Shown here: positions 1-4,855 of the stretch, in pieces
Layout of the letters: each line of letters starts with the position of its first letter
Position numbering within the stretch: position 1 is the first letter of the stretch
Assembly: GCA_019894815.1 (NCBI GenBank)
Contig: JAGXNU010000067.1
Span: forward strand, 1 to 9,554
Direction: 5' to 3'
Origin: Promethearchaeota archaeon
GTDB taxonomy: Archaea > Asgardarchaeota > Lokiarchaeia > Sigyniarchaeales > SOKP01
DNA: 9,554 nt
The notes under the pieces: model-generated
What the model saw: only the letters and a program-made list of their open reading frames with translations
Database searches by the model: none
Told to the model about the DNA's origin: nothing
Position numbers and translations under genes: made by a program

Positions 1-39
1 GTATTAAAGGTTTACTTCAACGAAATTTTAGCAACTTGA
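1..39 (+). CDS. Possible 3' tail of an upstream gene (partial)
   Basis: Frame 1 is open from the window edge and ends with TGA at 37-39, giving the short peptide VLKVYFNEILAT. The length is too small to exclude chance. If it is real, it would be the C-terminus of a gene lying just 18 nt upstream of the ATG at 58, a spacing compatible with co-transcription. No family can be named. Confidence 0.25.
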   Translation, partial: VLKVYFNEILAT

Positions 40-57
40 AATACTGCTGGATACTTG

Positions 58-924
58 ATGGGCTTCTCAATTAAAGAATTAACCTACAAGGGCAAATATA
101 TACTCTATTTAACAGAACAAGAAATGGCAGGACCTTGGTTCAGTTTTAAATTAATTGGCAAAAAAATCGGCACCATTCCTGTCGTGTTGAAAAATATTGA
201 ACCAACTCCAATCTACAAAATGGTAAACAGCCGGACGGGAACTGTGATCGACCGTATAACGCTAGATTTTGACATAAAAGAATATTTAAAAATATTAATA
301 AGGGAAAAGAAAATTCAACCAATTACATTTAAAAAAGAACACTCTTCGATTCGATTATATATTGACGTCTTTAATCGTCCAAAAGTTCCTTATATCAATA
401 CGTTTTTCACGCTAAAAAATATTTCCGATTTTAGCTTAATAGACTTCTCAATGTACTTTGTGTTTGACTTTGATATCAACGGATTAGATGGTTTCGATAA
501 TGATTTATCTGGCTATGATGAAGAAAATGATATTATTTATCAATTTGATGAAACTGGGCTTTATGGGGGATTTTCGCCCCTCTCAAAATCAACGAACTAT
601 GAGACTTGTCTAACTAAAGATTTTGATGTTAATAACGATAAATTAAATCTTTCAAATACACTTCATGGAAAACCGGGAGAAATTTTATCTGCTTTGCAAA
701 TCAAATTTAAAACTTTAGAACCAGACCATTCCTTTCAAACAGCTCTCGTCATCTCTGGTGGACTCAGCAAAGAAGAATTAATTGAGAATATAATTATAGG
801 AAAAACTAACGCGATAAAATATTTATCACAAGTGAATAGATCAGTTAAATCAGAACAAAGAAACAGACAAGAAGAAGCCTTCATCAAGATAAATTCGTTT
901 GAATCTATTGATTGCAACAAATAA
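58..924 (+). CDS. Unrecognised protein, probably beta-rich, with acidic DxDxNG loop
   Basis: I do not recognise this 288-residue protein. The start could be TTG 55 or ATG 58; I prefer ATG 58 because the codons are adjacent and ATG is the stronger start. There is no signal peptide or membrane segment. Residues about 1-130 alternate hydrophobic and polar residues in short runs typical of beta strands, including LKNISDFSLIDFSMYFVFDF. An acidic stretch follows (about 137-166), with DFDINGLDGFDND resembling a DxDxNGxxD calcium loop, then an aromatic/Gly patch (GLYGGFSP). The C-terminal 50 residues look helical and charged. The layout recalls carbohydrate-binding or mutarotase-like beta-sandwich domains seen next to glycosidases, but this is only an impression of shape. 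A weak GAAATTTTA element at 22-30 could be a promoter; otherwise the gene may be read from upstream. Confidence 0.75.
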   Translation: MGFSIKELTYKGKYILYLTEQEMAGPWFSFKLIGKKIGTIPVVLKNIEPTPIYKMVNSRTGTVIDRITLDFDIKEYLKILIREKKIQPITFKKEHSSIRLYIDVFNRPKVPYINTFFTLKNISDFSLIDFSMYFVFDFDINGLDGFDNDLSGYDEENDIIYQFDETGLYGGFSPLSKSTNYETCLTKDFDVNNDKLNLSNTLHGKPGEILSALQIKFKTLEPDHSFQTALVISGGLSKEELIENIIIGKTNAIKYLSQVNRSVKSEQRNRQEEAFIKINSFESIDCNK

Positions 925-967
925 TAAATCTAGTTTGATGAGTCAAATAAAAAAGCCACTATGGAGA

Positions 968-1061
968 ATTATTTGATGAAATACTCTGCGTGAGTATAGA
1001 TTTATAGCACTATTTCAAATAAAATATTATATAAAAAACATTTTCATATTATTTGATGAAA
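968..1061. repeat. 14-bp direct repeat ATTATTTGATGAAA, two copies
   Basis: The identical 14-mer occurs at 968-981 and 1048-1061, 80 nt apart. A shorter TTTGATGA core also occurs at 934-941. The first copy is intergenic; the second overlaps the 3' end of the minus-strand EF-Tu-like gene and forms the loop and one arm of its terminal hairpin. In such AT-rich DNA this may be chance or the trace of a small local duplication. Confidence 0.5.
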
Positions 1062-1065
1062 ATGT
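1027..1065 (-). terminator. Hairpin plus U tract ending the EF-Tu-like gene
   Basis: A perfect 10-bp inverted repeat pairs 1038-1047 (ACATTTTCAT) with 1056-1065 (ATGAAAATGT) around an 8-nt loop. Read on the minus strand, the hairpin straddles the TGA stop at 1044-1046 and is followed at once by a run of U residues (1033-1037) and further AU-rich sequence. U-rich tracts are the main archaeal termination signal. The hairpin also lies downstream of the plus-strand gene that ends at 924, so it could act in both directions. Confidence 0.5.
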
Positions 1066-2141
1066 CCGATGATTCTTAATTTACCATTAAATTTATTAAG
1101 CTCTGTAATTATCCCTTTAAGACCAGTACCATCATGGTAAAGATTTTTATCAAATTGAATTACAACATTTCCTGATGCCCCTGGTTTAATTTCTTCTCCA
1201 GACTCAAACTTTAATGGAGAAATTTTAAGATCTACCATTCCAAAATATTGAATACCATCAGAGGATTTTACAACGCCTCCTTTAGGAACATAGAATTTAT
1301 TAATGTGGACGCTTGCATTTATTTTATTTTCATTTACAAATTTACCTTGACTCGCGATTATATTACTACGGTTAACATCCTCAGGTGAAATATTTCCTTT
1401 AAGAGCTAATCCTACTCTATCTCCAATCTGGGCAGTTTTAAACACCCTATCATGTTTTTGAATGCTCCGAATAATAACTTTTTTATTTATATCCTCATAC
1501 CCGATTAATTCTAACATTTGACCTGCAGAAATATTTCCTTCTTTAACAACGCCTAAGATTACAGTTCCAATTCCTTTCACGGGGAAAACGTGGTCAATTA
1601 GCACTTTAGTGTTTATATTATTTCTAGAATGTGTTTCCTTTATTTCGGAGCCTAACTCAATAATCTTCAATTTCAACTTATCATAATCTTCTTTGTGCCT
1701 AATTTCAATGATGTAGGTATCATCAAGACTAGTTGTTTTTAGGATTGTTCTAAGTTTTGCTTTAATATCCGGTAATTTCCACTCCGTCTTGGAATTAATG
1801 CCATCTATAATCGCTACAACTTTAGTGTTAAATATACTATGATATAAATCTAAACCAACAAGTACTTCTCCTATAGTTGCATTCAATCCGTTTTCAAGGT
1901 CAATTACTAATACATGGATGTTCGAGATAGATAATGCTTGTAAAAATGGTTTAATTTTGTCAGGATAATCAACGGGAGTTATGGCGCAAAATACATGATT
2001 TAAAGTTGAATCTAAACGATTAAAAAAAAGGAGATCACTCTTTGTACCAGGAGCACCTAAGGATTGTCCTATAAGTTGCCTTAATTCGAAATTATCCCCA
2101 AAAATTCCCACTACGAAATTTTGTTCCTCTACCTGACTCAT
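1044..2141 (-). CDS. EF-Tu/SelB-like translation factor paralogue with degenerate GTPase domain
   Basis: The 365-residue protein has the three-domain order of EF-Tu/SelB. I chose ATG 2141 (MSQVEEQ); the frame is open to TTG 2186, but the extra 15 residues lack family character and a TATA-like TTTTAAG (2160-2166, minus strand) lies 25 nt upstream of ATG 2141. Domain 1 (about 1-175) keeps the G-domain outline but not its motifs. The P-loop reads GIFGDNFELRQL with no GK[ST], the DxxGH motif reads VDYPDK, and the NKxD position reads IIDGINSK, so GTP binding is unlikely. Domain 2 (about 180-265) is well kept: DHVFPVKGIGTVILGVVKEG, GQMLELIG, then RSIQKHDRVFKTAQIGDRVGLAL. Domain 3 (about 270-365) is a beta domain ending GKLRIIGHFHQII. 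Domain 2 resembles archaeal SelB, but a role in selenocysteine delivery is doubtful without a GTPase. A regulatory or tRNA/RNA-binding role is inference. Confidence 0.82.
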   Translation of the reverse strand: MSQVEEQNFVVGIFGDNFELRQLIGQSLGAPGTKSDLLFFNRLDSTLNHVFCAITPVDYPDKIKPFLQALSISNIHVLVIDLENGLNATIGEVLVGLDLYHSIFNTKVVAIIDGINSKTEWKLPDIKAKLRTILKTTSLDDTYIIEIRHKEDYDKLKLKIIELGSEIKETHSRNNINTKVLIDHVFPVKGIGTVILGVVKEGNISAGQMLELIGYEDINKKVIIRSIQKHDRVFKTAQIGDRVGLALKGNISPEDVNRSNIIASQGKFVNENKINASVHINKFYVPKGGVVKSSDGIQYFGMVDLKISPLKFESGEEIKPGASGNVVIQFDKNLYHDGTGLKGIITELNKFNGKLRIIGHFHQII

Positions 2142-2159
2142 TACATGAATGTAATTATT

Positions 2160-2166
2160 CTTAAAA
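2160..2166 (-). promoter_or_regulatory. TATA-like box for the EF-Tu-like gene
   Basis: On the minus strand TTTTAAG starts 25 nt before ATG 2141. This is the distance expected for a TATA box on an archaeal transcript with little or no leader. There is no Shine-Dalgarno sequence before the ATG. The signal is weaker than the divergent promoter at 2208-2223. Confidence 0.4.
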
Positions 2167-2207
2167 CAAAAGTTTTTCGAATTCAATAATGGTATTCTTA
2201 GCTCTGT

Positions 2208-2223
2208 GAAAATCTTTTAAATA
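2208..2223 (+). promoter_or_regulatory. Archaeal BRE/TATA promoter of the phosphodiesterase
   Basis: GAAAATC (2208-2214) followed directly by TTTTAAATA (2215-2223) matches a BRE plus TATA box. The box starts 28 nt before ATG 2243, which places transcription start at about the start codon, and no ribosome-binding site is visible, so a leaderless mRNA is likely. The GH38 gene has the same arrangement (GAAATC-ATTTAAA, 29 nt before its ATG). Confidence 0.6.
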
Positions 2224-2242
2224 ATACTAATTTAAGTTAAAT

Positions 2243-3745
2243 ATGAATAGAAAGAGAGTAAATAATGTTATCTTAATATTTATAGATGATGTCAGAGCGG
2301 GTCATCTATTTGAGTTAATTGAAAACGGAAAAGCTCCAAATATAGCTAAGTTAGCGAGAGAAGGAATTTCTTGTCAAAATTGTGTCACGTCTTATCCTTC
2401 CATCACATTTCCCTCCTATAGTAACCTTATCACTGGCAGTTATTCGGGTTATTATCCAAAAGAAGGGAGTGGTATCCCTGAATACCATTACCTTACTAGA
2501 ACTGATCCTCCGTCTGAAGGGAGTAGGTACCCTAAAATAATCAATTGTGGAGCTGGTAGTCTGTATAAATTAAATAAACAATTAGGTCCAAATTGTAAAA
2601 CAATCTTTGAACAAGTTGAAGATGAAAACCATTTTAGTTCATGTAACATTGTTAGTAGAGGTTCTAAGTTGATATCTCCTAGTCCTTATACAACAGAAGT
2701 CATATTAAATAACGTGGCAAAAGCTTTCAACCATCCCAGTGAATTTGATTTTAGTAAACCTCCTATTGTTACAGTTGCCTACGTTCCTTATACTGATCAT
2801 CTGATGCATCTTAAGGGATTTGATCATGAAGATTACATTAATGAACTCCTTAAATGTGATGTAGGTATCGGAAATATTATCAAGACACTTAAAGAAACGG
2901 GATATTATGACTCAACTGCTATTGGCATATTATCTGACCACGGTAATTATAAAGCAAAACAACTATATAACTTAGAACCATATTTTAACGAAATTGGTCT
3001 AATGCAATATAATCCTAAGAAAGGAACGGGAGATTTTGATGCTGTTCTTGGTTCTGTTGGTTTTTTTAATTTTCGAGGAATAGATTGGCACCATCACTCT
3101 ACTATTGATGAGATGAAGAAATATAAACTAAGCATGGCAGGTAAAAAGGACCTCAATCTCATTGATACAATTTGGAAGATCCCGGGAGTAAAATACATGT
3201 ATTATCGCGATGATGACAATACTCCAGACAAAGGAACAATACATTTAAAATATCGTGATGAGAAGGATATAATCCATGAAGCTAGAATAGAATTTGAAGG
3301 ACATGGTAAAAACCAAAAAACGAGTTATATTTACGATGATTTAGACATTTATGGATATGAAAATAACGAGCAATCAGCTTCTCTTTTAGATGGAAAACCT
3401 CATGATATTAACGAGTGGTTAGAAGGCACTAACCATGTTGATTTCCCCATGATAATTGATCAAATCCCGCGATATTTAAAAAATCCCCGCTCATGCGATA
3501 TAATGGTCTCAACTTTAGGTGAATATTCATTTGGATTTGAACATGGAGAAACTAAACCTAGTTCTCGGTATTCACATGATATATGCTTGCGTAAGTCAAT
3601 GATCGTACCCTTCATAATCGGAGGAACATTAGATATTCCATCAAAAGAGCTCTCATATTGCAAGACAACAGACATGGTGCCATCTTTACTGGATTTATTA
3701 GGAGAAAAACCTCATGATAGTGTAGTGGGAAAGTCAGTAATTTAA
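2243..3745 (+). CDS. Alkaline phosphatase superfamily type I phosphodiesterase/nucleotide pyrophosphatase-like
   Basis: The 500-residue protein carries the two-metal active site of the type I phosphodiesterase/NPP family. D15 (VILIFIDDVR) is the first metal ligand. T55 in SITFPSYSNLITG aligns with the NPP nucleophile (TFPN...TG). D185 and H189 (YTDHLMHLKG) and D232-H233 (LSDHG) complete the two sites, with H434 (FEHGETK) as the C-terminal ligand. All expected ligands are present, so an active hydrolase of phosphate diesters or monoesters is likely; the substrate cannot be read. Residues about 235-420 form a long insert between the DHG motif and the C-terminal half, rich in charged and aromatic residues, which probably shapes the substrate pocket. 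There is no signal peptide or membrane helix, which points to the cytoplasm, unlike many secreted NPPs. It is transcribed alone from its own leaderless-type promoter, and is neighboured by glycan-related genes. Confidence 0.88.
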   Translation: MNRKRVNNVILIFIDDVRAGHLFELIENGKAPNIAKLAREGISCQNCVTSYPSITFPSYSNLITGSYSGYYPKEGSGIPEYHYLTRTDPPSEGSRYPKIINCGAGSLYKLNKQLGPNCKTIFEQVEDENHFSSCNIVSRGSKLISPSPYTTEVILNNVAKAFNHPSEFDFSKPPIVTVAYVPYTDHLMHLKGFDHEDYINELLKCDVGIGNIIKTLKETGYYDSTAIGILSDHGNYKAKQLYNLEPYFNEIGLMQYNPKKGTGDFDAVLGSVGFFNFRGIDWHHHSTIDEMKKYKLSMAGKKDLNLIDTIWKIPGVKYMYYRDDDNTPDKGTIHLKYRDEKDIIHEARIEFEGHGKNQKTSYIYDDLDIYGYENNEQSASLLDGKPHDINEWLEGTNHVDFPMIIDQIPRYLKNPRSCDIMVSTLGEYSFGFEHGETKPSSRYSHDICLRKSMIVPFIIGGTLDIPSKELSYCKTTDMVPSLLDLLGEKPHDSVVGKSVI

Positions 3746-3770
3746 TTATTAATGAGAGTATTTAATAAAA

Positions 3771-4733
3771 TCATCTTCTTTTCCTTGGCATGCTTTTTTT
3801 ATAATTTTGCATCATTTCGTTAAATATTGAGATGCCTAAAGTTAATCTCCAATGTGGTTTCTTTGCTACGATTCCTTCTAGATATGATTTCTTATCAATA
3901 TCATATAATAATCTAATTTTAAAATCAATTTTTAAAGATTCTTTGATTTCTTGCAGAAATTGTCGGCTTGATGAAGTAATTCTAGTATTATTCATTTCTC
4001 CATCACCATCATAGAATCCGAGAAGCCAAGCTAAAAATAGTTTCCTTTTATCTTGATCATTTAAATTATTAAAAATACTAGGAAGGCTTTTTAGATAAGA
4101 TTTTGAGCCTCTAAAGCCAAGATTGATTAAATCTTTTGACATAGGTTTACATCTAAAATGAACATAGGTCATGGGATATTTTCTTATTTCATCCTTATAT
4201 TTTTTTTCCCTGTAACGACTTTTTATGTATTGAGAAGGATTTAAACCTATAGTTCTACAAAATCTTATAAGTTGATCTTTATCCTTTATTGATAATTCAA
4301 TAAGTATTCTATACCAAGGCTTTTTTCGATAATATTCCTTTACACTTCCATCTGCATATAAAAATCCAAGCCAATATGCTTTTTCAAGAGTATTAATATT
4401 ATTGAAAAAATGAGCTTTAAGGGATTTATTATACTGCTGATTAGAATATTCTTCAAGACCAGTATTATTGTTTGAATATAAATCAATGAGATTTATAACT
4501 TCTCCAGCTTGAATTCCTAGATTATTTCTTATATTTATTTTAAATTTATTCAGATTCTCTAATGAAAACCTATAATTGGGATTATAACCCTTAACTTTGG
4601 GATTAGTAATTCTCTGTTTTAGGTCTGATAAATAAGTAGAACCATACCCAAGAGAACTACTGGCTTTCGGTAAAGACCCTATATATTTAGCGAGTTCGTA
4701 GATGAGCTCTAGTGTTGAGTATTCTTTCCTCAC
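3771..4733 (-). CDS. LAGLIDADG homing endonuclease, double motif, free-standing
   Basis: This protein has two LAGLIDADG motifs: AYWLGFLYADGS and FLAWLLGFYDGDGEM, at residues 126-137 and 240-254 counted from GTG 4754. D135 and D251 are the expected catalytic acids, so it looks like an intact single-chain double-motif enzyme that would cut a long asymmetric DNA site. A 110-residue N-terminal part has a helix-turn-helix look (LELIYELAKYIGSLP...YLSDLKQRI) and may add DNA contacts. It ends with a basic PRKRR tail. Two GTG starts are possible, 4754 and 4733. I prefer 4733 (VRKEYSTLELI, 320 residues) because a TATA box then lies 30 nt upstream, as in neighbouring genes. The gene is not inside an intein, and I see no intron around it. 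It is convergent with the phosphodiesterase (25 nt apart) and divergent from the GH38 gene, whose 5' end carries a 30-nt interruption. A transcription-regulator role for a LAGLIDADG protein is the main alternative. Confidence 0.88.
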   Translation of the reverse strand: MRKEYSTLELIYELAKYIGSLPKASSSLGYGSTYLSDLKQRITNPKVKGYNPNYRFSLENLNKFKINIRNNLGIQAGEVINLIDLYSNNNTGLEEYSNQQYNKSLKAHFFNNINTLEKAYWLGFLYADGSVKEYYRKKPWYRILIELSIKDKDQLIRFCRTIGLNPSQYIKSRYREKKYKDEIRKYPMTYVHFRCKPMSKDLINLGFRGSKSYLKSLPSIFNNLNDQDKRKLFLAWLLGFYDGDGEMNNTRITSSSRQFLQEIKESLKIDFKIRLLYDIDKKSYLEGIVAKKPHWRLTLGISIFNEMMQNYKKSMPRKRR

Positions 4734-4756
4734 AATAATGATATAAAATATCACGT

Positions 4757-4766
4757 ATTTAAATAA
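4757..4766 (-). promoter_or_regulatory. TATA box of the LAGLIDADG gene
   Basis: The minus strand reads TTATTTAAAT here. The TTTAAAT core starts 30 nt before GTG 4733 but only 9 nt before GTG 4754, so it favours the downstream start. The preceding sequence is pyrimidine-rich rather than the GAAA-type BRE of the plus-strand genes. Confidence 0.45.
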
Positions 4767-4820
4767 AAATAGACAAATTAATTATAAAATTATAGTATAA
4801 TACACATAGGACATTTTTAA

Positions 4821-4833
4821 GAAATCATTTAAA
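4821..4833 (+). promoter_or_regulatory. BRE/TATA promoter of the GH38 gene, deciding start at 4856
   Basis: GAAATC (4821-4826) is followed directly by ATTTAAA (4827-4833). The TATA-like core begins 29 nt before ATG 4856, matching the 28-nt spacing of the phosphodiesterase promoter and its nearly identical BRE. It therefore points to ATG 4856 as the start of a leaderless mRNA and not to ATG 4982, which would have a leader of about 125 nt. Confidence 0.55.
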
Positions 4834-4855
4834 CCAGTTTAAATTACTTTTTGAT

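Noticed and set aside
3460..3675. Minus-strand open frame within the phosphodiesterase gene
   Set aside because: It lies fully antisense to a well-supported gene and has no recognisable protein features. The same applies to the open frames at 735-920 (minus) and 3832-4014 (plus).
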